Assembly: GCA_021324295.1 (NCBI GenBank)
Contig: JAJPJJ010000118.1
Coordinates: forward strand, 1-37,895
Direction of reading: 5' to 3'
Origin: Bacillota bacterium
Lineage (GTDB): Bacteria > Sysuimicrobiota > Sysuimicrobiia > Sysuimicrobiales > Segetimicrobiaceae
DNA length: 37,895 bases
This document shows, one piece after another, positions 1-8,143 of this stretch (position 1 is its first letter; each line of letters opens with the position of its first letter). The position numbers and the translations under genes were made by a program. The notes beneath the pieces were generated by a model. It was not told the DNA's origin and made no database searches. It worked only from the letters and a program-made list of their open reading frames with translations.

Positions 1-105
1 ATGACAGCTCACCTCGTTGCTGCGACGATGGGCGCAACTGGTAGTCCGATTCTGAGTGTGTCAGGGGGCTATTTCGACGCGCGGGTCAAATTATCTTAGC
101 GGCGG
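1..105. other. Foreign-looking flank at a truncation junction
   Basis: These bases do not continue the dehydrogenase reading frame that begins at about 106. Frame 1 reads 32 codons and stops at the TAG at 97-99. The stretch is less GC-rich than what follows and ends in GGGTCAAATTATC, which reminds me of subterminal repeats in some IS21-family elements. No transposase is visible and the window edge cuts the region, so an insertion-sequence end is only a guess. Confidence 0.2.
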
Positions 106-744
106 TGGGGCTCAGACTGCAACGCGTGCGCGGAGTCGGATCCCCGCCGGGCGGCGATCCTGCGCTTTCGTGCCGACGGCTCGCGGCGCGAGATCTACGC
201 CACGGGCCTGCGGAACGCCGTCGGGTTCACCTGGGATCCGTCGACCGGCGCGATGTGGGCGGTGGTCAACGGCCGCGACTTCCTCGGCGACGACCTGCCG
301 CCCGAGATCCTGGTCAGGGTCGTGCGGGGCGGCTTCTACGGCTGGCCGTTCTGTTACGGCAACCGCGTGCCCGACCCCTCGCTGGGAGCCCCGGAGCGCT
401 GCCGGACGATGGTCGCGCCGGCCCTCGAGATGCAGGCGCACTCGGCTCCGCTCGGCGTGGCGTTCTACCGCGCGGCGGCGTTCCCGGGACACTATCGCGG
501 CGGGCTGTTCGTGGCCTTCCACGGCTCGTGGAACCGTACCACGCCCACGGGCTACAAGGTCGTCTACGTTCCCTTCCGGGGCGGGGAGCCGGCCGGCCCG
601 GCGGAGGACTTCGCGACGGGCTGGCTCGAGCCCGGCGGATCCGCGTGGGGGCGTCCCGTCGATCCCGTCGTGGCCCCGGACGGCAGCCTCTATCTGACCG
701 ACGACGCCTCGGGCGGCATCTACCGCTTCCGGTACGCCCCCTAG
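106..744 (+). pseudogene. PQQ-type glucose/sorbosone dehydrogenase-like protein, 5'-truncated
   Basis: The frame ending at the TAG at 742-744 encodes the C-terminal part of a soluble glucose/sorbosone dehydrogenase (GSDH) beta-propeller. Characteristic pieces are the Cys pair in DCNACAESDPRRAAILRF, the ATGLRNAVGF blade motif, GRDFLGDDLPPE, FYGWPFCYG, and the C-terminal HGSWNRT and APDGSLYLTDD repeats. Family members oxidise sugars or aldehydes in the periplasm. Homology starts just after an in-frame TAG (97-99), and the upstream half of the propeller and any signal peptide are absent, so I call it a truncated remnant. An internal ATG at 253 could start a 163-residue piece, but it would lack most blades. 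The stop codon lies in an imperfect palindrome at 741-760. Confidence 0.75.
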
Positions 745-760
745 CTATAGCTATCGCTAG
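741..760. repeat. Imperfect 20-base palindrome over the stop codon
   Basis: CTAGC at one end pairs with GCTAG at the other, around a perfect ATAGCTAT core, with one mismatched pair. It is AT-rich against a GC-rich background and contains the TAG of the preceding remnant. It could be a weak terminator stem or a scar. No T-run follows. Confidence 0.4.
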
Positions 761-1003
761 CGCGCCGTCGGCGTCGCCGGCGTTCTGCGTCACCTCCTCC
801 TTGACGACCGGCGTCCGCCTGACGTACTCGTACAGCCGGTGCGGTCCCCTGCTGGCCGGGGACGACCTCGTCGAAGGTGAGCGACCCCGATGCCCCTGCC
901 GGGCGTCCCCGCGGCTACGGGAAGGGAAGTGCGGGTGGCGCTCGGAAATCGTGTCCATCGACGCCGGCGCCCGGAGGCGCCCGCCGGCTCTGGGGAGGAC
1001 CAG

Positions 1004-2116
1004 GTGAGCGTCAGGCTCGGGCTGTTCATGATGCCGCTCCACCACCACGGCCGCGACTACACAACCGTGCTGGAGGAGGACCGGGAGGCGATCATCCTCG
1101 CCGACGCCCTGGGATTGTCGGAGGTCTTCCTCGGCGAGCACTTCACCTCGTGGAGCGAGCGCGTCAGCTCGCCGCTCATGCTCTTCTCGAGCGTGATCGA
1201 CCGCACGCGCACGATCCGCTTCGGCACGGGCGTCCTCAACCTCCCGCAAACGCACCCCCTCACCGTCGCCGCGCACGCAGCGATGTTCGACCACCTGTGC
1301 CGGGGCCGCTTCATCATGGGCATCGGGCCGGGAGGCCTGGCGAGCGACATGGAGGCGTTCTGCCTCCCGCAGGCGGAGCTGCGCTCCCAGATGCTGGTCG
1401 AGGCGATCGATATGGTGCTGCGGCTCTGGGCCCAAGATCCGCCCTACGACCTGCGCGGGCGGTCGTGGCAGGTGTCGCTGCGGGAGGCGGTCTGGCCGGA
1501 GTTCAAGGTCGGGTGGGTGCCGCGCCCGTACCAGGTACCGCACCCGCCGATCGCGCTCTCGCTGGTCACGCCCGACTCCGCGAGCGCCGCGACGGCGGGG
1601 AGGCGGGGATGGATCCCGATCTCCGGGAACTTTTTCCACCGCCGCTACCTGCGCGGCCACTGGCAGCGATACGCCGAGGGGTGCGAGCAGGCCGGCCGGC
1701 GCCCCGACCCGAGCGTGTGGCGCGTGGCGCGCTGCCTGCTGGTCACCGAGACGGACGCGGAAGCCGACGATTACCTGGCCGACCCCGCAAGCGGGCTCTG
1801 GTACTACTACAGCTTCTTCCGCCACAGCTTCAGCGTGGCCCGGAAGGCGCTGTTCATGCTCAAGCCCGACCCCGGGATGGCCGACGACGCCGCGACCGTG
1901 GAGCGGATCGTGCGCTCCCAGGTCATCGCGGGCCGCCCGGACCGCGTGTTGGATCAGCTGGTCGCGCTGCGCGATGAGGTGGGGCACTTCGGCACGCTGC
2001 TCGTGACGGGGCACGACTGGGACCGCCCGCAGCTGTGGCGTCGCTCGATGGAGCTCCTCGCGACGGAGGTGATGCCCCGCTTCCGCCAGCACGCGGACGC
2101 CACCCTGCGCACGTAG
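1004..2116 (+). CDS. LLM-class (luciferase-like) flavin-dependent oxidoreductase
   Basis: A 370-residue protein of the bacterial luciferase-like monooxygenase family, which uses reduced flavin (FMN or F420) in a TIM-barrel fold. The family signature is clear: N-terminal LGLFMMPLHHH, then LGLSEVFLGEHF, then FGTGVLNLPQTHP and GRFIMGIGPGG, with the C-terminal TLLVTGHDW strand. Length is normal for the family. I chose GTG at 1004 because GGGGAGGA (992-999) sits just upstream and homology begins there; the frame is open further upstream but reads as nonsense. The substrate cannot be told from sequence. It stands alone and converges on the ABC transporter operon 27 bases away. A TTGACG at 801-806 could be a -35 box, but no good -10 follows it. 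Confidence 0.88.
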   Translation: MSVRLGLFMMPLHHHGRDYTTVLEEDREAIILADALGLSEVFLGEHFTSWSERVSSPLMLFSSVIDRTRTIRFGTGVLNLPQTHPLTVAAHAAMFDHLCRGRFIMGIGPGGLASDMEAFCLPQAELRSQMLVEAIDMVLRLWAQDPPYDLRGRSWQVSLREAVWPEFKVGWVPRPYQVPHPPIALSLVTPDSASAATAGRRGWIPISGNFFHRRYLRGHWQRYAEGCEQAGRRPDPSVWRVARCLLVTETDAEADDYLADPASGLWYYYSFFRHSFSVARKALFMLKPDPGMADDAATVERIVRSQVIAGRPDRVLDQLVALRDEVGHFGTLLVTGHDWDRPQLWRRSMELLATEVMPRFRQHADATLRT

Positions 2117-2143
2117 GGGCCCCGCGGCGTCACCCGGCCGGCG

Positions 2144-2986
2144 CTACCCCTTCGTGGCTCCGGCCGTCCACCCGGACACGAAGTAGCTCGTAAAGAAGCT
2201 GTAGGCGAGCGCGATCGGCACCGAGGCCAGGAGCGCGGCGGCCATCAGCGATCCCCAGTAGAACACGTCGCCACGCACCAACTCGGTGAGCAGGCCCACC
2301 GTGAGGACCTTCTGCGGCGTCGACGATGTGAACGCCAGCGGGTAGATCAGGTTTCCCCACGATAGCGTGAACCCGAGCAGCACCGTGGTCAGCACCCCCG
2401 GCACGGCGACCGGAAGGACGACCCGCACCAGTGCCGCGAGGCGCGTCGCCCCATCGACCATGGCGCTCTCCTCGAGTTCCCTGGGGATGCCGCGAAAGTA
2501 GCCGATCAACAGCCAGGTGCAGAGGGGAACGATGAACGTCGGATAGGTGAGCACGAGCGCCCAATACGAGTCGATCAGGTGCAGGCGCCCCACGACCTCG
2601 GAGAGTGGCACAAACAGCAGCGTCGGCGGCACCAGGTACGTGAGGAACGTCCCGACCGCCACGCCGTCGCTCCCCCAAAACCGGATGCGAACGATGCTGT
2701 ACGCCGCGAGGACCGCGATCGCCGCCGAGCCGAGGGTCGCGAGCACAGATACGGCGACCGTGTTCCGGTACCAGAGCAGGAACGGCGTCTGCTGAAACAG
2801 GAGCGCATAGTGCTCCCCCGTGATGCCGTGACGGATCAGGAAGGGCATCGCCTGCAGGTTGTAGGTCTCTGCATCGGTCTTGAGGCTGGTGACCGCCATC
2901 CAGTAGAAGGGCAGCACGGCGAAGGCCACAAACGGGGCCAGACCGGCGTAGACCAGCAGGCGGCGCACGAACCTGCGCCTACGCAT
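2144..2986 (-). CDS. Carbohydrate ABC transporter permease, MalG-type
   Basis: A 280-residue inner-membrane permease with six hydrophobic segments. The binding-protein-dependent transport loop contains the EAA motif, here ELEESAMVDGATRLAALVRV followed by hydrophobic VLPVAVPGVL; this loop docks on the ATPase. N-terminal VLPFYWMAVTSLK and the C-terminal SWGNLIYPLAFT are typical of the second permease of CUT1 sugar importers. The ATG at 2986 overlaps the upstream permease stop by 8 bases (ATGCGTAG), with GAGGAG inside the upstream gene as ribosome-binding site. It ends the operon that starts at 9033. No ATPase gene is present, so a shared MsmK/UgpC-like ATPase elsewhere is expected. Confidence 0.92.
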   Translation of the reverse strand: MRRRRFVRRLLVYAGLAPFVAFAVLPFYWMAVTSLKTDAETYNLQAMPFLIRHGITGEHYALLFQQTPFLLWYRNTVAVSVLATLGSAAIAVLAAYSIVRIRFWGSDGVAVGTFLTYLVPPTLLFVPLSEVVGRLHLIDSYWALVLTYPTFIVPLCTWLLIGYFRGIPRELEESAMVDGATRLAALVRVVLPVAVPGVLTTVLLGFTLSWGNLIYPLAFTSSTPQKVLTVGLLTELVRGDVFYWGSLMAAALLASVPIALAYSFFTSYFVSGWTAGATKG

Positions 2987-3914
2987 ACTCCTCGCCCGCC
3001 CGCACGAGACGCAGGATGAAGAACGATGCGACGGCGAGTACGGGGAAGATGAACAGGGTGATCGCCGCGCCCCGCCCGATGAACGTGCTGACCAGACCCA
3101 CCTGGAACGCAAGCGTGCTGAACAGATGCGTCATATTCATCGGCCCGCCGCGCGTGAGGATGAACACGATCTCGAAGTCGGCGATCGTGAAGACCGTCGA
3201 GTACATCACGACGATGCTGAGGATCGGCCGCAAGAGCGGCAGGATGATCGCCCGGAACTGGACGAGCGGACCGGCCCCGTCTGTCTCCGCCGCCTCGAAC
3301 AGCTCGCGGGGGATGGCAACGAGGCCGGCCAGGAACGTGATCGCGTAGAACGGCAGGCCGCGCCAGACGTTGACGACGATGATGCCGATCCGCGCCCAGG
3401 CGGGGTCGCTCAGCCACAGGATCGGCTGCGAGATCACGCCCAGGCGCATGAGCATCCAATTGACGACGCTGTACGGCGGCGTGTACATCCACCACCAGGC
3501 AAGCGTGCTGAGCGCGGTGGGGATCACCCACGGCAGGAGGATGACCCCCCGGAAGAGCCGGCTGCCCCATGGGAGGGCGTAGAGGAGGAGAGCCAAGACG
3601 ATGCCCAGGACGGTTTTGACCCCGACGGCCACGACCGTGTACAGAACTGAGTTGATCGCGGTTTGTCGGAAGACGTCGTCGTGCAGGAGATAGACGAAGT
3701 TGCCCAGGCCGATGAAACGCCCCGGCGTCCCGACGTACTCGTCTGTCAGGCTCATGTACAGGGACATGAGAAACGGGTAGGCGATCAGGAGAATCAGGAG
3801 GAGGACGGCCGGTGCCACCATCAGGTAGCCCAGGCGTGCCTCCGCGCTCCGGCGCCTGCCGACCGCGGGGACCCGGGGCGCCGCGGTGTCGAGCGCTCCT
3901 GCGCGAACGGTCAT
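2979..3914 (-). CDS. Carbohydrate ABC transporter permease, MalF/UgpA-type
   Basis: A 311-residue permease with six membrane segments, starting after a short charged N-terminus (RRRSAEARLGYLMVAPAVLL). The EAA loop reads ELFEAAETDGAGPLVQFRAI followed by ILPLLRPIL, which is textbook for CUT1 importers. The frame is open further upstream, but ATG 3914 matches family length. It overlaps the following permease by 8 bases and should form a heterodimer with it. It is separated from the binding-protein gene by about 219 bases containing hairpins, an arrangement that usually allows the binding protein to be made in excess of the membrane parts. Confidence 0.92.
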   Translation of the reverse strand: MTVRAGALDTAAPRVPAVGRRRSAEARLGYLMVAPAVLLLILLIAYPFLMSLYMSLTDEYVGTPGRFIGLGNFVYLLHDDVFRQTAINSVLYTVVAVGVKTVLGIVLALLLYALPWGSRLFRGVILLPWVIPTALSTLAWWWMYTPPYSVVNWMLMRLGVISQPILWLSDPAWARIGIIVVNVWRGLPFYAITFLAGLVAIPRELFEAAETDGAGPLVQFRAIILPLLRPILSIVVMYSTVFTIADFEIVFILTRGGPMNMTHLFSTLAFQVGLVSTFIGRGAAITLFIFPVLAVASFFILRLVRAGEEYA

Positions 3915-4133
3915 GTGCCTGGTCCTATGAGACACGCCAGGGGTCTGCCCCTGCCATGGTGCTCCTGACACCGTCGGACGCGCCACCCCGGGGTCGGGGG
4001 GGTAGGCGCGGTGGCGACGAGCGACCACTCACCGCGGACCTTCACCGGGCCGCGCACCGAGAAGCGTGTAGGCCCACGACCCCCTCGATCTGGCCGAAGA
4101 CGGGCTCGAGATCCTCGGTGGCATCGATTGAGG
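3915..4133 (-). other. Intercistronic region with hairpins between binding protein and permeases
   Basis: This 219-base gap holds no convincing gene. On either strand CAGGGG-TCTG-CCCCTG (3938-3953) forms a 6-bp stem with a 4-base loop, 24 bases before the permease start. ACCCCGGGGT (3985-3994) is a perfect 10-base palindrome. I infer an mRNA-stabilising or attenuating element of the malE-malF kind. Confidence 0.45.
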
Positions 4134-5438
4134 CTATCCCTTCCCGTAGGCCTTCCGGAGCTCTCCTTCCGCCCACTTGATCGCCTGCGAGGTGGTCATC
4201 TGCCCGGTGACCGCCTTCGCGTACATCAGAGGGATGGTGAACAGGTTGTACGTGAGCGCCGCGCCACGGCCAGCCGGCCCCGGCCACCCGGGTACCTCGA
4301 GCGTCTCCTCGGGCGGCTCGTAGAACCGCAGGACCCGGTGCTGCTTCCAATACGGGTCGTCCGCGAGCCTGCTCAGGAAGGGCTCGTTGTACCCGAGCGA
4401 CGCCTCGACCTGCTGGTCGTACTGAGGCTTGCTGGCGAGGTACCGCACGAGGTCCTTGGCAAGCTCGATGTTCTTGCTGAACTTCCAGATCCCGAGCGAC
4501 AGCGTGCTCGTGCTGCGGAAGCGGCCTCGGGGTCCGTGGGGCATCGGGACGTGATCGAAGTCTCCCTCGATCGGGAGGTGCTTGAGGTGCGCCACGGCCC
4601 AGATGCTGGGTGGGTTCGGCGTCCAGGATCCCCGGCCGGAGAGCATCAGGTTGTTGTTCCCGGCGTCGTCCCAGCCGAGCACCTCTCGCGGCATCAGCGG
4701 AAAGAGCTTCTTCATGTACTCGATGCTGTCCGCGGTCTCCTTGGAATCGATGACTATGTCGCCCTTCTGATCGACGGTGCGACCCCCGTACGACCACAGG
4801 AGCGGGTAGAGACCATCATCGGCATCGAACGTCTGGCTCACGGCCACACCGACCGGATGGCCCATGTCGCTGAGCTGCTTCGCCGCGCCCGCCAGCCCCT
4901 CCCATGAGAGGGCCGCCACGTTTTCCGTTCCGTAGCCGATCTTCCGCCAGTACGCGGTGTTGATGACGCACGGGAAACTCCAAAAGTACCAGGGGAAAGC
5001 GATCCAACGGCCCCCTACGTAGTCGAGGTACCGGGCGAGAGGGCGAAACGGCCCCCACTGCCGTTCGAGGTCCGCCACGACGTCGTCCATCGGCACCAGA
5101 TTGCCCTCGTAGAGCGCGGCGTCGAACACCCGCAGCATGATGATATCGTGCCCGGTCTTCGACTGCGCCTCGGCGGCGATCCGCGCCGGGATATCCGCGT
5201 AGCTGACGAAGTCTACACGGGCCTCGACTCCCTTCCTCCGGCCCCACTCCGCGACCTGCCGTTCCAGGAGGGGATTGAACGAAGGGACGAAGTGGCTCCA
5301 GTGGATCATCGTCACCGTCGGGGCCCCCGCGGCCCGGACGGATGCGCCGCGCCCCGCCAGCATCAGCGGTCCGGCGGTGGCGGCTCCGGCCGCCGCCCCC
5401 GCGTACCGGAGGAACTGTCGCCGCGTGACCTTCCTCAT
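4134..5438 (-). CDS. Extracellular solute-binding protein (family 1), Tat-exported
   Basis: A 434-residue periplasmic or surface sugar-binding protein. The N-terminus has a twin-arginine signal (RRQFLRYAG) and a hydrophobic Ala/Gly stretch ending near RAAGAPT, so it probably folds before export. The body has the family-1 pattern: VTMIHWSHF, HDIIMLRVFDAALYEGNLVP, WIAFPWYFWSFPCVINTAYWRK, and the helix WEGLAGAAKQLSDMGHP. ATG 5438 overlaps the stop of the upstream CoA-transferase gene as ATGA (5435-5438), so the two are translationally coupled. It should deliver substrate to the two permeases downstream. Its association with a GH88 hydrolase suggests an oligo-uronide or other acidic glycoside, but ligand specificity cannot be read directly. 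Confidence 0.92.
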   Translation of the reverse strand: MRKVTRRQFLRYAGAAAGAATAGPLMLAGRGASVRAAGAPTVTMIHWSHFVPSFNPLLERQVAEWGRRKGVEARVDFVSYADIPARIAAEAQSKTGHDIIMLRVFDAALYEGNLVPMDDVVADLERQWGPFRPLARYLDYVGGRWIAFPWYFWSFPCVINTAYWRKIGYGTENVAALSWEGLAGAAKQLSDMGHPVGVAVSQTFDADDGLYPLLWSYGGRTVDQKGDIVIDSKETADSIEYMKKLFPLMPREVLGWDDAGNNNLMLSGRGSWTPNPPSIWAVAHLKHLPIEGDFDHVPMPHGPRGRFRSTSTLSLGIWKFSKNIELAKDLVRYLASKPQYDQQVEASLGYNEPFLSRLADDPYWKQHRVLRFYEPPEETLEVPGWPGPAGRGAALTYNLFTIPLMYAKAVTGQMTTSQAIKWAEGELRKAYGKG

Positions 5439-7045
5439 GTCTCCCGCCCCCTCTGCTCGTGGAGAACACGCGCGCTGCGCGCCCGCGTCTCCTCACGCTC
5501 AGGTTCCGTACACAGATCCGCTGCCATGAACGCAGGACCCCCGTGGGCCAGCATCGGGCGGAACTCCATCCGCCCCAGCACGTCGCCGTCGAGGTCGATG
5601 CCCGGCGCGATCTCCTCGAGCACCAGCCCCTCGGCACCGAGACGGAACACCGCCCGCTCGGTGATCACGCGCACCGTGCGCCCATCCAGGAAGCGGCGCG
5701 CCGGGAACGTCACCTGGCCCACGCGCGCCACGAACTTGCGTGTGCGGCCCTCCCGCGCAATGCGTAGCCGGCCGCCGGCGGCCACCACCTCGAGGCCTCC
5801 GGTGGTAAAGGTCCCGCAGAAGAGAAGCCGCCGCGCGGCGCGGGCGATGTTGATGAACCCCCCGCACCCGGGGATGAGGCCGGGGAGCTTCGAGACGTTC
5901 ACGTTGCCCAGCGCATCCATCTCCGCAAACGCGAGCGCCGCCACGTCGCAGTTGCCTCCGTCGATGAACGCGAACTGCGATGGCGTGTCGATGATCGCGC
6001 GCGGGTTGAGCGCTGGGCCGAATTGCAGGCCCTTCAGAGGTTTGCCTCCGTACATGCCGTGTTCGGTCAGGAATGTGAAGGCGTCGAGCCGTCCCCGGGC
6101 ATGGGCACACGTGGGAATCTCGGCCGGCGCGCCCACCCCGAGGATCACAACATCTCCCGGCTGGAGTTCGCGCAGTGCCCGGCGGGCGATGACACGCTTC
6201 GCTGCATCCGGGGTCCCGGGGTCGGGGGGCCATGGTACCCGCAGCTCGCCCGACACGCCCGGATCGTAGCGCAGGCCTGTCGCCTGAGGCTGCTCGGGGG
6301 CCACAACGATCGCGTCTACAAGGGGGCCAGGCACCCGGACCGCCAGCGGGGAGAGCGCGCCGCGTTCCGCCAGCCGTGCCACCTGGGCGATGACGGTGCC
6401 CCCCGATGAACGTGCCGCCAGGGCTTCCACGAACAGCCCGCCCGTCAGACCTTCCCGTTCGCAGGAGAGATAGCCGTCGGGATCCGCGGTGCTGCCGCGG
6501 ATGATCGACACGTTCACGGTGAAGGACGGGTAGAACAGGTACTCCCGGCCGCCAACGTCCAGGACGCTGTTGAGCGTCTCGCGGGTCCGGGCGTTCATGC
6601 GACCCCCTTCGTGCCGGGGATCGACGAACGTCCCAACGCCGACCGGCGTGATCAGGCCGGGGAGCCCGGCACCGATCGCGTGCAGCAAGTGCATCAGCGT
6701 GCCGATGGGCCAGTTATACGCTTCGACCTCGTCGGCGAGCACCATCTCGGTCAGCCGGGAACGCCGTCCTGTCATCGGGGACGTACCCATCACATAGGAC
6801 CCTGCGATCACGCGGCGCACCAAGCCGACGTGGGCGAGCCGGTCGGCGCCTGGCTGATCGAACACATCGCCCACCGCGACCGGGAGGACGAGCGTCAGGT
6901 CTCTCGGATGTCCTTCGCGCAGGAACCGCTCTTCCACCGCGGCGAGGACGTGGTCGGGCACGAGCGCGCCCGCGTCCCCGCAGACGACCACGGTATCGCC
7001 GTCCCGGATCGAAGCGACAGCCTCGGCTGCCCTGCAGACCTTCAC
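5435..7045 (-). CDS. Acyl-CoA:carboxylate CoA-transferase (propionate CoA-transferase-like)
   Basis: A 536-residue family I CoA-transferase with fused alpha and beta halves, as in propionate CoA-transferase and acetate/3-ketoacid CoA-transferases. It moves CoA between a thioester and a free acid through a glutamyl-CoA intermediate. The predicted catalytic Glu is E328 in FLTEHGMYGG, close to the position (about 324) known in propionate CoA-transferase. Other family marks are the N-terminal DGDTVVVCG, ITPVGVGTFVDPRHEGG and the C-terminal IAPGIDLDGDVL. The start is GTG 7045 with GGAGAGG upstream. It lies 21 bases after the GH88 gene and overlaps the binding-protein gene. A CoA-transferase inside a sugar-uptake operon is unusual and is treated as a finding. 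Confidence 0.9.
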   Translation of the reverse strand: MKVCRAAEAVASIRDGDTVVVCGDAGALVPDHVLAAVEERFLREGHPRDLTLVLPVAVGDVFDQPGADRLAHVGLVRRVIAGSYVMGTSPMTGRRSRLTEMVLADEVEAYNWPIGTLMHLLHAIGAGLPGLITPVGVGTFVDPRHEGGRMNARTRETLNSVLDVGGREYLFYPSFTVNVSIIRGSTADPDGYLSCEREGLTGGLFVEALAARSSGGTVIAQVARLAERGALSPLAVRVPGPLVDAIVVAPEQPQATGLRYDPGVSGELRVPWPPDPGTPDAAKRVIARRALRELQPGDVVILGVGAPAEIPTCAHARGRLDAFTFLTEHGMYGGKPLKGLQFGPALNPRAIIDTPSQFAFIDGGNCDVAALAFAEMDALGNVNVSKLPGLIPGCGGFINIARAARRLLFCGTFTTGGLEVVAAGGRLRIAREGRTRKFVARVGQVTFPARRFLDGRTVRVITERAVFRLGAEGLVLEEIAPGIDLDGDVLGRMEFRPMLAHGGPAFMAADLCTEPEREETRARSARVLHEQRGRET

Positions 7046-7066
7046 CCCGGTCCTCTCCTCACCGAA

Positions 7067-8143
7067 TCAGTACAGGAGCGCTGCCCGCGATGGCCAGACC
7101 TCTCGGAACGCGCCCTCCAGGAAGTAGTAGTCTCCGTAGATCGTCGACTCGTCGACGGCCGAGTTTCGAGGACGATCCGCGGTCGCATGCCGTACCAGGC
7201 CCTGATAGGGTTCCGGCCGGGCTTCGAAACAGTGCTCGACCAGCGCCTGCCCGAGTCGCTGTTGGGCCGCATGATCCCGAAGGAGGCCCGCGGCCGCGTA
7301 GGCCACAGCCGCCGCGGCGGCATCGCGCGGCTCATCGGGAATGGCGGGCGCTTCAAAGTCCCAGAACGGGATGGCGTCCGGCGGGAGGTGTTCGAGGAAC
7401 CAGCGCGCGCACATCACGGCAACCTCGCGGAACATGGGGATCCCGGTGTAGCGTGACAGGTTGGCGAACCCATAGGACGCCCACGCCTGACCCCGCGACC
7501 AGCAGCTGTCAGCGGAGTATCCCTGGTGCGTCCGCTTGCGCACGACTTCCCCCGTGTGCGGGTCGAACTCGACGACCTGGATGGTCGAACCGTCGGGGCG
7601 AACGTGCTCCACGGCGATCTTCCTGGCAACGGCGAGGGCAGCCTCGCGCCATTCCCCCCGCCCGGCCTCCCCGGCGGCCCACACGAGCAGCGGGAGGTTG
7701 GCCACACTATCGACGATCTGAAGCCCCTCGCACTCCGGAGCTCCCTCCTCGTCCCAGGCCGGCAGGAACGGTCCCTGTGGCCGGTAGCGGCTGTACAGCG
7801 ATCGGGCGGCCTCGAGCGCGAGGTCTTTGAACCACGGATCCCCGGTGATCCTGTACCCCGTCACGCAGCTCGGGCCGAAGAGGAACCCCATATCATGGGT
7901 CGTGGTATCCGCCGCGCGCGGAGCGAGGCGCCGGGTCCATCGATACGCCGCCTCGCGGAACGCCGGAGCGCTCGTGTGCAGGTACGCGAGCCACAGGAGC
8001 CCGATCCAGAAGCCCCCGGTCCAGCGGCCATGCTCCCCTGTGCGCCAACGGCCTGCCCGGGTCGTATGAGGGAAGGCCGGCAAGACACGCTCCAGGTGCT
8101 CCAGCTTGGCGCAGGCGATGTCCAGGACGCCTCGCGGGCTCAC
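7067..8143 (-). CDS. GH88 family unsaturated glucuronyl hydrolase-like protein
   Basis: A 358-residue (alpha/alpha)6-barrel protein of glycoside hydrolase family 88. Known members hydrate the vinyl-ether bond of unsaturated uronic-acid oligosaccharides made by polysaccharide lyases, releasing 4-deoxy-5-keto-uronate. Both acidic residues match the Bacillus enzyme: D84 in THDMGF (D88) and D145 in IVDSVANLPLLVWA (D149). WTGGFWIGLLW, THQGY and SCWSRGQAW also match the substrate pocket. No signal peptide is seen, so it acts in the cytoplasm on imported sugars. GTG 8143 overlaps the crotonase stop as GTGA (8140-8143); the frame is open upstream but lacks family resemblance there. No lyase gene is in the window. 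Confidence 0.9.
   Translation of the reverse strand: MSPRGVLDIACAKLEHLERVLPAFPHTTRAGRWRTGEHGRWTGGFWIGLLWLAYLHTSAPAFREAAYRWTRRLAPRAADTTTHDMGFLFGPSCVTGYRITGDPWFKDLALEAARSLYSRYRPQGPFLPAWDEEGAPECEGLQIVDSVANLPLLVWAAGEAGRGEWREAALAVARKIAVEHVRPDGSTIQVVEFDPHTGEVVRKRTHQGYSADSCWSRGQAWASYGFANLSRYTGIPMFREVAVMCARWFLEHLPPDAIPFWDFEAPAIPDEPRDAAAAAVAYAAAGLLRDHAAQQRLGQALVEHCFEARPEPYQGLVRHATADRPRNSAVDESTIYGDYYFLEGAFREVWPSRAALLY

Noticed and set aside
4042-4133. A minus-strand extension downstream of the binding-protein gene as a separate gene
   Set aside because: It is out of frame with the binding protein, overlaps its end and shows no recognisable domain.
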